Below, in pieces: positions 1 through 10,000 of a stretch of 64,000 nucleotides of DNA. Position numbers and translations under genes: made by a program. How positions within the stretch are numbered: position 1 is the stretch's first letter; every line of letters starts with the position of its first letter. A model generated the notes under the pieces. That model did no database searches and had not been told where the DNA came from. It saw only the letters and a program-made list of their open reading frames with translations. The stretch comes from an uncultured Verrucomicrobiales bacterium (GTDB taxonomy: Bacteria > Verrucomicrobiota > Verrucomicrobiia > Verrucomicrobiales > Akkermansiaceae): the NCBI GenBank assembly GCA_937951675.1, contig CALFBI010000001.1, positions 62,001 through 126,000 of the forward strand, in the 5' to 3' direction.

Positions 1-1295
1 CCATGATCTCTCCCTCCGAAAGCATCGCCTATCTCCACCAAACTGCACCTGGTATGCTGGCGACTCAGAGTCATCGCTAATTGCCTAGGAAAAGCAATAT
101 TTTGCGGCCGACGACGGCTCATCAGGTCAGCGATTCGGATATCGAAGTATTCTGAAACGACTTTCTGAATCTGATCAATATTTACCTGCTTGGAAGCTTC
201 CTCTCTTAGAATATCAGCAAGTAAATCAAGAACTTGATCTTTTGTCATATTCTCTTCAGAACCCAAAGAGGCGTAGGTTGCGACTCGAACTAAGGCCCCT
301 TCTAAGCGCCTGACATTACTGCTGATCCGATCCGCTATGAGGTGAACGATCTCCGAATTCAGCGTCACTTGCCATTCCGCCATCTTCTTTTGTAAAATAG
401 CGATACGTGTCTCTAATTCGGGAGGCTGCATCGCCACTGTTAAACCTGACTCAAACCGAGACATTAAACGAGGCTCTAAGGTCTGGATTTCACAAGCGGC
501 ACGATCACTCGTTAAAACAATCTGACACTGCCCATCAAACAACGTATTAAAGGTATGGAAAAACTCCTCCTGAGAACGCTCTTTCCCGGAAAGGAACTGC
601 ACATCGTCAATCATCATCACGTCCGCTCTCCGGTATTTTCTTCGGAACGTATCGAGTTTCCCTTTCTGCACGGCTTGAATAAACTCATTGATGAATTTCT
701 CACAGGTCACGTAAATCACATTGGCTTTAGGATTACGGGCCAAAATAGCGTGCCCAATTGACTGCATTAAATGAGTTTTACCTAATCCGGAACCTCCATA
801 AATGAACAAAGGATTATAGGCGTGAGTCATTTTACCATCCGCCACGGCCACACAAGCTGCGTGCGCAAAACGGTTATTGATCCCAACCACAAAGCGATCA
901 AAAAGGTAAGTGGGATTAAGCCCTACTTGCTTCACCTTTTTTTCGATTTGCTGAGAGGTTACAGGGTCGGCCTCTTTCAAGCTTTCAGCAAGTGCTGGAG
1001 ACGGCGTTTTTTCATTGAGGCTTCCTTTGGCTGCCAAGATCGGCTTCGCCATCGTATTTGTCGCCGCAGCGACCGCTTCGCAAAGTTCTTCAAAGTAATT
1101 AGTCTCGATCCAAAGCACATGAGTATCATCAGGAACCTGAATCGGAAAAATTTCTGGGGTGACTTCCAAAACGGTGACTTCAGAAAACCATCTCTGAATC
1201 GCATCTTTCCCTAATAACGACTCTAAGCTGACAAGCACATCAGCCCAAAGGGCCTGAGAAGAAGAAATTTGAGAAGAGTTTTGGGAGGTCGTCAT
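1..1295 (-). CDS. dnaA: Chromosomal replication initiator DnaA (C-terminus cut by window edge)
   Basis: DnaA is the AAA+ ATPase that binds DnaA boxes at oriC and opens the origin. Translating leftward from the ATG at 1293-1295 gives an N-terminal domain of roughly 90 residues, a linker, then the AAA+ core with Walker A GGSGLGKTH near residue 166 and Walker B VMMIDDVQFL. The domain IV helix-turn-helix follows, and the window stops inside its signature (GDAFGGRDHG), so only about the last 20 to 30 residues are missing. The frame is open throughout. The gene stands alone here: dnaN and gyrB are not beside it in this window, but recF lies 10 kb away on the same strand. A 432 bp AT-rich gap precedes it, which is where its promoter and possibly oriC would lie. 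The family assignment is certain. Confidence 0.97.
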   Translation of the reverse strand, partial: MTTSQNSSQISSSQALWADVLVSLESLLGKDAIQRWFSEVTVLEVTPEIFPIQVPDDTHVLWIETNYFEELCEAVAAATNTMAKPILAAKGSLNEKTPSPALAESLKEADPVTSQQIEKKVKQVGLNPTYLFDRFVVGINNRFAHAACVAVADGKMTHAYNPLFIYGGSGLGKTHLMQSIGHAILARNPKANVIYVTCEKFINEFIQAVQKGKLDTFRRKYRRADVMMIDDVQFLSGKERSQEEFFHTFNTLFDGQCQIVLTSDRAACEIQTLEPRLMSRFESGLTVAMQPPELETRIAILQKKMAEWQVTLNSEIVHLIADRISSNVRRLEGALVRVATYASLGSEENMTKDQVLDLLADILREEASKQVNIDQIQKVVSEYFDIRIADLMSRRRPQNIAFPRQLAMTLSRQHTRCSLVEIGDAFGGRDH

Positions 1296-1727
1296 AGGGA
1301 AATAATAAAATCGATATATGGTGAATGAATATCCTTCTACGGAGACCTGATTGCCTCGCGTAAGTCAGTAGCAAATACAGCTCCATCAAAAGCTCAGTGA
1401 AACATTTTTTATCACTAAAAATTTTGTGTAATCAGAAACCTTTTAGCCAGAAGTGTTCCACGGTCTAAAAATTTTAAAACTTGACCCTAAAGTTGATTAA
1501 CAAAAGCTGACTATCTATTCTAACAGGATTAAAGACCCTCAATAAACTCACTCCTTAAAAATCATAACTACCAGAAAACCTGTCTTTTAAGACAATTGAA
1601 ATGAAAAAATAAAATCAAAAAAGAAATCTTAAAAACGCTTGGAATATATCATCTACATTAGCTAAAGCCCTCAATACCAAAGAGAGAGAGTCTAGCTCAT
1701 ACCTGTGGATTTAGCATTCCTAAACAA
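1296..1727. other. AT-rich gap upstream of dnaA; possible origin region
   Basis: This is the only stretch of more than 300 bases without a gene. It is clearly AT-rich, particularly 1550-1650 with runs of A such as gaaatgaaaaaataaaatc, and it must contain the dnaA promoter. Origins often lie next to dnaA, so it is a candidate oriC or DNA-unwinding region. However, I found only one weak DnaA-box-like word (TGTGGATTT at 1704-1712, 7 of 9 matches) and no cluster of boxes. The origin idea is therefore positional inference only. Confidence 0.25.
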
Positions 1728-3287
1728 TCAATTTTTCTTAAATAATCCACCAAGATACCCACAAAGAAAAGTGATTCCTGCATTAAGAGGGAAGAACCAT
1801 TCTGAAGCCAATTTGGGACGACTTTCGATCAGATTTGCCGCAAACTCTTTTGCTCCCATCATCTCTAAAATACTAACTAATTCTGGACGAAAATAAGCGA
1901 CTAGTAAAATTGACAAACAAGTTCCGACCATGAGGCCTATACCACTTGTTCTCCACGGGACTAAAGCTGCTAATAAAACCCCCATCAGAGGCCCATAAGT
2001 GTAAGCTACCATCCCGAAGGCTAAACCAATAAGGTCACTATCCTCATTATGCTGATAAATTTGCCAGAGAAGCAGCCCTGCTAAAGTTAAAATAATACCC
2101 CAAATCAACACAGCTATCCGGGAAATCATTACCATTCTTTTTTCCTGCCCACTTTGCTCCATCTTTTCCTGCCCATAAATCACGGACAGACTCGTCTGGC
2201 TCAGTGCAGCCAAGATTGAATCTAAGCTCGAAATAGCGGCAGCAAAGGCCCCAGCTAGAATCAAACCGCTCAGACCGACTGGCACTTCGCGAACAATCCA
2301 AGCAGGAAAAACATTGTTAGGGCTTTCAGCAAACTTCGCGGCTAAACCTTCAGCAGGAGGGAATTGTTGATACCACGCAAATAAGCCCGCCCCTACCGCC
2401 AACATCAAAAGAGTAATAACCAAAGAGATACTACTCCAGCACATCGCCTTACGGGCATCCTTAACATTCCCACAACAAAACATCCGTTGAGTATTAAGCT
2501 GATCCACCCCGAAGGCTGTGAAATTCTGAAATGGCATTGCTAATAAACCCACCCACAAAGTGTAACGAAGCTCAGGCTTATCAAAGGGAGAAGTTAAATC
2601 GAGAAACTTCATTTTATTCAAAGCCTCACCATCGACGAGTATTTGGTTCAAATTCACAATTTCACTCCAACCCAGCCCCTTAACCAGTAAGAACAAAGCT
2701 AAAAGCCCACCAAAAATGAAAAGGCAGAATTGCATCACATCGGTCCAGATAACCGTCTGCATCCCCCCCATCAACGTCCAAAGAATCGCCACTATACCAA
2801 TCACTACCACACAGGCAGGCACAGGCATTCCTGTGACTTCTCTTAAAATAATGGCTGTCACTAAAACCCTTACACTCTGACCTAATATAGAACCTGCTGA
2901 AAAAAGAGCTGTGACCAAGGTCTTTACGCGTGACCCTAAACGGTTACCCATAAAATCATAGGGACTGTAAATTTCCTTCTCATAATAGAGAGGAACTAAC
3001 CAATAAGCGACGGCAAAACGTGCGACCATTGAACCTAGCCCCCATTGGAGGTAAGTCCAATCTCCTTTGAGACCAAAAACAATTCCAGGCACCCCAATGA
3101 AAGTTAACGCACTGATCTCCGTCGCAATCATCGATCCACTCACTGCCCACCAAGGCAAAGTTCGGCCACCCAAAAAGAAATCTTTGATGGTCCCTTGATG
3201 ACCACTCATTTTATGCCCGACCCAAGTCGTCAAACCGAGATAGAAAATGATAACAGCCCAATCAATGTTTGTAAAATTTTCGTGCAT
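1728..3287 (-). CDS. Sodium:solute symporter, SSS family
   Basis: Inner-membrane secondary transporter of 519 residues, the usual SSS length. There are about 13 hydrophobic segments, and the N-terminus is typical of the family (DFFLGGRTLPWWAVSGSMIA, then TEISALTFIGVPG, the region that forms the sodium site). Proteins of this family couple Na+ entry to uptake of sugars, sialic acid, myo-inositol, proline or similar solutes. The layout is closest to the sugar/sialic-acid branch, but the substrate cannot be read from sequence. The start is an ATG. The gene is transcribed towards dnaA and is divergent from kdsB. No catabolic partner gene is adjacent, so the context does not reveal the substrate. 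Confidence 0.9.
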   Translation of the reverse strand: MHENFTNIDWAVIIFYLGLTTWVGHKMSGHQGTIKDFFLGGRTLPWWAVSGSMIATEISALTFIGVPGIVFGLKGDWTYLQWGLGSMVARFAVAYWLVPLYYEKEIYSPYDFMGNRLGSRVKTLVTALFSAGSILGQSVRVLVTAIILREVTGMPVPACVVVIGIVAILWTLMGGMQTVIWTDVMQFCLFIFGGLLALFLLVKGLGWSEIVNLNQILVDGEALNKMKFLDLTSPFDKPELRYTLWVGLLAMPFQNFTAFGVDQLNTQRMFCCGNVKDARKAMCWSSISLVITLLMLAVGAGLFAWYQQFPPAEGLAAKFAESPNNVFPAWIVREVPVGLSGLILAGAFAAAISSLDSILAALSQTSLSVIYGQEKMEQSGQEKRMVMISRIAVLIWGIILTLAGLLLWQIYQHNEDSDLIGLAFGMVAYTYGPLMGVLLAALVPWRTSGIGLMVGTCLSILLVAYFRPELVSILEMMGAKEFAANLIESRPKLASEWFFPLNAGITFLCGYLGGLFKKN

Positions 3288-3433
3288 AGGATTCGCAAGT
3301 GCTTATATTTTAGGTTTCTTAAACAAAAATGACGACTTCGTCGACCCTCGAAATGAAAGCCTCTCTTTCAAGGGAAAAGAACTTGTCCAGAGAGGCATAT
3401 CTCTTTAGGTTCCTGCAACCTGTTCCAACGCAT

Positions 3434-4180
3434 TTGTCTCTCGCATCAAAGCCTCATATTTACGGCATCATTCCAGCACGCTGGGCCTCAAGCCGCTTCC
3501 CCGGGAAACCCCTGCACCTCATTGCCGGAAAACCTCTCGTTCAGCACGTTTACGATCGAGTTTCTCAATGTAAATCTCTGACTCAAGTCATCATCGCCAC
3601 TGATGACGAAAGGATCGAACGCGTTTGTAAGAATTTCGGAGCCACGGTTTGCATGACTGACCCTTCACATGAAAGTGGCACTGATCGTATCGCAGAAGTC
3701 GCAACCCAGTTCCCAGATGCAGATGCCTTAATGAACCTGCAAGGTGATGAACCTCTCATCGACCCAGAACTCGTTGACGAATTGGCAAATGCTCTCATCG
3801 AAGACCCTCGTCTTGAAATGATCACCGCTGGGAGCCCTCTGGAAGACCTCTCCCTTCAGAACGATCCAAACGTCGTCAAACTTGTCCTCAACCGACGCAT
3901 GGAAGCGCTCTACTTTTCACGTTCCCCTCTTCCCCACCAAAGAAACTCTCCTCCTGACATCCAAGTCTATCGGCATTTAGGAATTTACGGTTACCAACGC
4001 CAATTTCTAGAACGTTTCATTTCCCTCCCACCCTCCATGCTCGAAAGAACGGAGTCTCTCGAGCAACTCCGAGCCCTTGAAGATGGGGCTCGCATCAAAG
4101 TCATCTTAACCAATCATCAGGCTCCTGGCGTCGACACACCCGAACAAGCCGACCTGATCGAATCCTTACTTACATCATGA
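3434..4180 (+). CDS. kdsB: 3-deoxy-manno-octulosonate cytidylyltransferase (CMP-Kdo synthetase)
   Basis: KdsB activates Kdo with CTP to give CMP-Kdo, the donor for the inner core of lipopolysaccharide; the enzyme is cytosolic. Visible motifs are the nucleotide-binding start GIIPARWASSRFPGKPL, IIATDDERI, the metal/CTP region LMNLQGDEPLIDP and the C-terminal TESLEQLRALEDG. The frame is open from an ATG at 3329, which would give 283 residues, but the first 35 residues have no KdsB counterpart and would leave only 41 bp to the divergent symporter. I prefer the TTG at 3434, which gives 248 residues (the family's usual size) and a normal divergent promoter gap; the start remains uncertain. The stop overlaps the pyrG start (ATGA), so the two genes are translationally coupled. 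It implies a Gram-negative outer membrane with Kdo. Confidence 0.93.
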   Translation: MSLASKPHIYGIIPARWASSRFPGKPLHLIAGKPLVQHVYDRVSQCKSLTQVIIATDDERIERVCKNFGATVCMTDPSHESGTDRIAEVATQFPDADALMNLQGDEPLIDPELVDELANALIEDPRLEMITAGSPLEDLSLQNDPNVVKLVLNRRMEALYFSRSPLPHQRNSPPDIQVYRHLGIYGYQRQFLERFISLPPSMLERTESLEQLRALEDGARIKVILTNHQAPGVDTPEQADLIESLLTS

Positions 4181-5823
4181 GCGACACTGAAATCCCGCCT
4201 AGAAAGAAACCAATGAAATACATTTTTGTGACCGGAGGAGTTGTTTCATCCCTAGGAAAAGGGCTTGCTGCAGCCTCTCTTGGCACGCTCTTGGAGCACC
4301 GAGGGCTTAATGTTCTTCTGCAAAAATTTGATCCTTATCTCAATGTTGACCCAGGAACGATGTCTCCTTATCAACATGGCGAAGTCTATGTTCTTAATGA
4401 CGGAGCTGAGACTGACCTCGACCTTGGTCACTACGAACGCTTCACCAACTGTAACTTATCCCAGCTCAATAGCCTGAGCTCCGGCCAAGTCTTTGAAAGA
4501 GTCATCTCTAAGGAAAGGCGTGGAGACTACCTTGGTAAAACGGTTCAATACATTCCTCACGTCACGGACGAGATCAAAGATCACATCAATGAGGTGACGC
4601 ACCAGAATCCAGAAGTCGACATGCTCATCACCGAGATTGGTGGAACGGTCGGCGACATGGAAGGCACCATTTTCCTAGAGGCCCTTCGCCAATTCGCGCT
4701 TGATGTCGGGAAAGAAAATGTCTGCTTCATTCACATGACTCTCCTCCCGATGATTAAAGCTGCCGGAGAGATCAAAACCAAACCGACTCAACAATCCGTC
4801 GCAAAATTAAGAGAGATCGGAATCATTCCTGATATTATTGTCTGCCGCACGGAGCATGACCTTGACGAAGCCAATCGTCATAAAATCGCAATGTTCTGTA
4901 ACGTGCGTGCTAGTAACGTCGTCGCCTTCAGGGATGTTAAGCACACCATTTATGATTGCCCGCTCGACCTCCGGCGCGACAAATTAGATCGTCTTGTTTG
5001 CGAAACACTCCATCTGGAAACGCCTTCCCCGGAATTAGAAGACTGGCAATCTTTCGTTCAAAAAGTAGCGCACCCTCAACATGAAGTCTTTATCGCAGTG
5101 GTTGGCAAATACATCGAGCTTCAAGACGCTTACAAATCCGTCTACGAATCTCTCACCATTGCAGGGGCTTCAAATGATACTCGGGTTAACATCGTTCGGA
5201 TTGACTCGGAAGAAATTCAACTTAAAGGAGCTGAAGAAACTATCGGCCTTGTTCACGGAATCCTGATCCCTGGTGGATTCGGAGAACGAGGGGCCGAAGG
5301 AAAAATTCTCGCGGCTCAATACGCTCGCGAAAACAATATTCCATTTTTCGGTATTTGCCTCGGGATGCAAATCGCTACCATCGAATTTGCTCGTAACGTT
5401 TGCAACCTTGAAGGCGCTCATTCTACCGAAATGGAGCGGGAATGTGCACACCCCGTCATCTGCCTCCAAGAAGAGCAAGAAGGTATCTCTGATATGGGAG
5501 CCACGATGCGCCTCGGAGCAAGTGAATCGATCCTCTGCGCAGGAACAAAATCTTACGACCTTTATGGCCAAAATGACCGCATCACAGAGCGCCATCGCCA
5601 CCGCTATGAAGTGAACCCTGATTATACGGAGCAACTCCAAGAAGCCGGACTTACGATTGCTGCGGTATCGGCTGAAGGAGGTTTAGTTGAAATCGTTGAA
5701 ATCACGGATCACCCCTTCTACGTCGCAGCTCAATTTCATCCTGAATTCAAATCCAAGCCGAACCGGCCTCATCCACTCTTCGACGGATTTGTCTCAGCAT
5801 CGGTTTCTTATCGTCATCGATAA
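4177..5823 (+). CDS. pyrG: CTP synthase (glutamine-hydrolysing)
   Basis: PyrG converts UTP to CTP using ATP and glutamine. The 548-residue length is standard. The N-terminal synthase domain begins at KYIFVTGGVVSSLGKGLAAA, preceded by a 13-residue tail from the coupled start. The C-terminal class I glutaminase has the nucleophile in FFGICLGMQ and the His-Glu pair in QFHPEFKSKP. The ATG at 4177 overlaps the kdsB stop; an internal ATG (MKYIF, 4213) would give the more usual N-terminus. The kdsB-pyrG pairing makes sense because KdsB consumes CTP. Confidence 0.98.
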   Translation: MSDTEIPPRKKPMKYIFVTGGVVSSLGKGLAAASLGTLLEHRGLNVLLQKFDPYLNVDPGTMSPYQHGEVYVLNDGAETDLDLGHYERFTNCNLSQLNSLSSGQVFERVISKERRGDYLGKTVQYIPHVTDEIKDHINEVTHQNPEVDMLITEIGGTVGDMEGTIFLEALRQFALDVGKENVCFIHMTLLPMIKAAGEIKTKPTQQSVAKLREIGIIPDIIVCRTEHDLDEANRHKIAMFCNVRASNVVAFRDVKHTIYDCPLDLRRDKLDRLVCETLHLETPSPELEDWQSFVQKVAHPQHEVFIAVVGKYIELQDAYKSVYESLTIAGASNDTRVNIVRIDSEEIQLKGAEETIGLVHGILIPGGFGERGAEGKILAAQYARENNIPFFGICLGMQIATIEFARNVCNLEGAHSTEMERECAHPVICLQEEQEGISDMGATMRLGASESILCAGTKSYDLYGQNDRITERHRHRYEVNPDYTEQLQEAGLTIAAVSAEGGLVEIVEITDHPFYVAAQFHPEFKSKPNRPHPLFDGFVSASVSYRHR

Positions 5824-5847
5824 TTTGAAAGGAAAAAGCCCCCTGTC

Positions 5848-6933
5848 ATGTTTACGAGAGAAGAATTAGGACAACTCCTGATCATTGGAATCGAGGGCCT
5901 CTCTCTCTGTGACTGGGAGCGGAAACAAATCCAAACGGTGCAACCGGGTGGATTCATTCTCTTCTCTCGCAATATTGAATCAGCAGAGCAGGTTCGTCAG
6001 CTTACTGACGAACTCAGGTCCCTTTGCCATACACCCCCTTTGATCGCGATCGATAATGAAGGTGGGCGCGTATGGCGGACTTCCTCCCTCGGGCCCACTC
6101 CCCCTTCCGCTCGCGAGTTCCGCGAACATGGAGATTGGGCACAAATCTGTGATTTTGGCAAAGCGACTGGAGCACACCTCGAGCAATTAGGAATCAACCT
6201 CAACTTCGGGCCCGTTCTCGACATTGCTTACGACGAATCTCTCAGTAATTCTCTTCCTCAACGCTGTTGGGGAAAGGAATCACAACAGGTTATCGACTTC
6301 GGGGGGCTTTTCACCCGCTGGATGAGAAAGCACCAAGTGCTCTCTTGCGGAAAACATTTCCCGACTTGTGGCCGGGCTTCGGTCGACCCTCACCACGATC
6401 TTCCGGTCATTGATGTGAGTATTCCCAAAATGCTCCGATCTGATCTCCTTCCTTATACCGCGCTTGGGCCTGAGCTTGATTTCATCATGATCGCTCATGC
6501 CCACTATCCTCAAATTGATGAGGATGATTTGCCCGCTACCTTTTCCAAGAATATTGTCACTCAGCTTCTTCGGCAGCAACTTGGATATCGAGGCCTTATC
6601 GTCACTGACGACCTCGACATGGGCGCTATTACCAAGAAATACCAACGCGGAGAAGATGCCAGGATGGCAATCAACGCGGGATGTGACCTTGTCATGATCT
6701 GTCACCAACTCGACACGATAGAGCAGACCATTGAGAGCCTTCAGACGGCGGATTCTTTTTCGGTCGAAGAGAGCCTCAAACGCATCGCTAAGGTGAAACG
6801 CAAAAAGCTTAAAAAGCCTTATCCCTTTGATCCTAACAAATGGCAAGCGACCCTAGATCAACTTGCCACTTTCCGCGAAAATACTCCGGAGCTTTGTCAG
6901 GAAACAGAGTCTTCTCCGGTTGATGAGTATTAA
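5848..6933 (+). CDS. Glycoside hydrolase family 3, NagZ-like beta-N-acetylhexosaminidase
   Basis: 361 residues, a single GH3 (beta/alpha)8 domain like NagZ, the cytosolic enzyme that removes N-acetylglucosamine from recycled muropeptides. Evidence: GGFILFSRNI, IDNEGGRVWR (the family's E/DQEGGRV motif), the KHFP loop near residue 170 followed by the Asp-x-His pair in SVDPHHDLP that serves as general acid in NagZ, and the likely nucleophile in VTDDLDMGAI. The loop reads KHFPTCG instead of the usual KHFPGHG. There is no signal peptide, which agrees with a cytosolic recycling role. It lies 24 bp after pyrG, so it is probably in the same transcript, and is followed by a cluster of hairpins. Confidence 0.85.
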   Translation: MFTREELGQLLIIGIEGLSLCDWERKQIQTVQPGGFILFSRNIESAEQVRQLTDELRSLCHTPPLIAIDNEGGRVWRTSSLGPTPPSAREFREHGDWAQICDFGKATGAHLEQLGINLNFGPVLDIAYDESLSNSLPQRCWGKESQQVIDFGGLFTRWMRKHQVLSCGKHFPTCGRASVDPHHDLPVIDVSIPKMLRSDLLPYTALGPELDFIMIAHAHYPQIDEDDLPATFSKNIVTQLLRQQLGYRGLIVTDDLDMGAITKKYQRGEDARMAINAGCDLVMICHQLDTIEQTIESLQTADSFSVEESLKRIAKVKRKKLKKPYPFDPNKWQATLDQLATFRENTPELCQETESSPVDEY

Positions 6934-6949
6934 ATAGAGAGCCCCCTCA

Positions 6950-7043
6950 GAGAGGTTTTCCCTCTCGGGAAAATATTAAAATAAAAACAAGGGCCTTCAT
7001 CATCAAAAGCCCTTGCTATCATGAGGCTTTTTAAAAGAGCCTC
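6950..7043. terminator. Cluster of three hairpins between convergent genes
   Basis: Three inverted repeats lie between the convergent GH3 gene and the 1355-residue gene: GAGAGG/CCTCTC (6950-6966), CAAGGGC/GCCCTTG (6988-7015) and GAGGCT/AGCCTC (7023-7043). A/T runs flank the last two. They probably end transcription from both sides, although none is a textbook stem directly followed by a long T tract. Confidence 0.5.
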
Positions 7044-7067
7044 TACGCTTTTAAAAAAGATTCCTAA

Positions 7068-10000
7068 TCACTCGTGATCTTTTGGCATTCTTTTTTTGAT
7101 GATTGGCTTCCTTTTTACAAAACCACCTTGGCCAAGTTGAGACCAGCCCCACTGGACCCAGCGCAATACCGAAAAGGCTAACCACACGGCCCAGATGAGC
7201 ATAAGGCCTCGGTAAAACCAGATCGATACCGAGATGACAGTAGGCACCGGCAAAATGGAGCCTTCTCCACGAGCCTGAAACCACACCAGTCGTCCACCCG
7301 AAGAACTTTCTCCAATGATTCGCATTTCTGGACCACCCAATAGCCCTTTATGCAACACGGCAAGAAGCATGACCACCACAGGGATAACACCTAATATAAT
7401 GAGGATTTGGTTCAAATTAAAGACATGCCGCGGGAGCTTCTCATGCCCGTAACGTCCACGTAATGACAACCAAAACATCCAGCCAACGACAAAGAAAACG
7501 GCCGTGAAAGGGAGTTGCGTCAACCCTATGAGTAAAAGAATCCACTCGTAAGAGCGCAATGGTGAATTTGGCACAAAACCTAGCAACCAACCTGAAATAA
7601 GCACTACTAAAAGAAGAGACCACATTCTCACCGCTGGCCCTCGCCGCGGCCCATCAGCCCAGAGAACCCAGCGATTACTATTCGAAAGTGAGATGATCGT
7701 GCTCGCATTAGCACAATCGACCGGAAGTTTCACTAAATCACCCTGCGTTTTAGTAGTGAGAGAATAAGGTGTTTTCCAACCCAACTCAATTTTTTGGGCT
7801 CCTGGTCGCAATGGAATAATCACTCGGTTTCCATCTTTGCGAACCGGAGTTTCAACTCCACCAAGCTTCAATGAGCTAACCTCTGCCTCCGGAGCCAGTG
7901 AAATAATAAAATCACTCCCTAGACTTGTTTGCACTTCGAGAGCTAGGGATGAGGATCTCTGGCGAGAACCGAGATTCATCTTATGGATCGATTGCCGGAT
8001 CGTCATCGTATCACCTACAACAGCCTCAGGGCGTGAAGCCCGAAGTAAGACTGATTCCCCTGGCCATGGCCTCCAAAAGGGAGCCAAATCAGTTCTTTTA
8101 TTTTCAAAAACGGGAGAGAGCCCGCTCAATTCAAGATTCCAAATAGAGGACGCCACTACTCTCCACTCTTCAACCCAACGGTTATTTTTTTCGGCTGAAA
8201 GTCGAAGTTCAGGAGATGGAGTCAATTCACTTTCCCAAGTGATCTCTGAGTCTTGCGACCCAAACCGGATCTCAATACGCCCATTTTCCTCATTGAAACC
8301 TGGAGAAAAAATACGTTCCCCCGGTAACACTGGCAAGCTGATTGAGATTGCTTTCCCTAGTGGTGACAGTCGACGCACCGTTGTTTGGGCTTGCCAAACT
8401 AAACCGAGCTCAAGAGAGCGGCTCACCTTCAGGATCGGATTGAAATCTTTACGATCATATGCCACCTCCGCTCCGACGCTCCGATTTTGCTCAGCAAAGA
8501 ACACTTGGTCTTCCGGGCTCCCATTAGGCTTCACTCCAGTGAAAGCCCAACCTGGAGCACTAATATTAACATACTGAGGTTTAAGTAAAAAAGACCACTC
8601 CCAGTCTCCCGCAGGAACCAAGCCGTTCACTTTTACGCGGTGTGTGCCAGGGTCAAGAACGACCCATAAATAACCAGCCGAACGCGAAAGAGGAGCCTTC
8701 GTATCACCATTAACAAGCACACTGACCGGTGACCATGCAGGTAAACGCCCCGGAAGAGGAACTGCTACTTTTTTAGCAACATGAACTTCGATATCCATCG
8801 AAAGCTTACGGCCCTCTAACTTCACCTCGACTTGCGGCATCTCCGCATATTGCGCCAACTCCTCTTTGTCTTCTATGATACGTTGCCGTAACTCTGCTAA
8901 CATGGTGGCATCAGGAAACTCCGCCCTTACCTGAGGCGCAAAAGCAAGAGCCCCTAAGACGACTAAGAAAAGAGAGGTGGTTGAGGCTTTCGGTAATACA
9001 GGGAAAGGTTTTTTCTTCGTTTTTGACCCAGGGTGATTCGCTCTATGGCTAAAGCCTCGTATTAATAAGTAAAGGAGAGCCAATAATAAAGTGACCCGCA
9101 GACCTATAAGAATTCGTTGAACCCAAAGAGGAATAAGAACTAAAGAAACCTTTTCATTGGCGCTCACCGGGCCCGACCAGCCAAATGAAATCGAACGCCA
9201 CGACCATTCAGGAACTGCAGGTCCCGTCTGAATTTTAGCTTTCCGATCATAAGTGAGGTTTTGCATCTTTTTTATTTCTTTTTTAGACCAACTCTTGGAC
9301 TCAGAGGGAGCCCTAGAGCTCCTGCTGAAACTTACTGACTCAAGGTCTACAGACCCCTGATAATCAGAATCATACTTATAGGTCCCAACAACGCTGTGTG
9401 ATTCTAACTGAGGATAAAGCATTTGCTGTAGTTGTTGAGAAACGAAAGGAATGAGCCCGATCAACAAAAAGATGGCGACGCTGTAGACTGCCATTTTCCC
9501 AACCCGACGCCAACGCTCTGTAGAAAGGGAGCGGTATAACGCCAAGACCGCAATCAGTAAAACCCAGGTCAATCGCGGAGCTTGAGGCTCATGATAGGAT
9601 AAAGCGAAAGTGAGGCATGCCAGTGTTCCTAACTTCCACCCCCATAAGCGGAAAATGGCGACCGTGAAAATCAGAAGGAAGAAAATGTCCAATAAGGACC
9701 ACGATGTCAGCCAATCCCCACTCGACCAATCTGGTCCAAAAATGGCGAATAACCTCCAACCTGGAGGTAAGTATAATTCCCCATTCAGTTCTTCTGCCGA
9801 ACTTTGCCAGCCTGTTGCTGAAAACTGATTTTGTCGGTCCATTCGACCAACGGCTTGAAGCGAAAGGTTTCGCACGCGCACCTCTACCCCTTCTGCCCCG
9901 CTTTTCGGGTTCAGGGTAATAAGCTGACTTTTCCCATCGATTTTTGCCGCGCCAAGTTTTTGGCCTTCGGCTGAATCAAGCCTCCAAGTTTCAAGAGACC

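Noticed and set aside
822-1214. 130-codon rightward open frame across dnaA
   Set aside because: Antisense to a strongly conserved gene; translation has no domain or sensible composition.
1704-1712. TGTGGATTT as a DnaA box
   Set aside because: Single 7-of-9 match in an AT-rich gap; no second box with sensible spacing.
3329-3433. 35-codon N-terminal extension of KdsB from the ATG at 3329
   Set aside because: Not similar to KdsB; including it makes the protein too long and leaves only 41 bp to the divergent gene. Kept as an alternative start only.
5170-5640. 156-codon leftward open frame inside pyrG
   Set aside because: Shadow frame of the glutaminase domain of CTP synthase.
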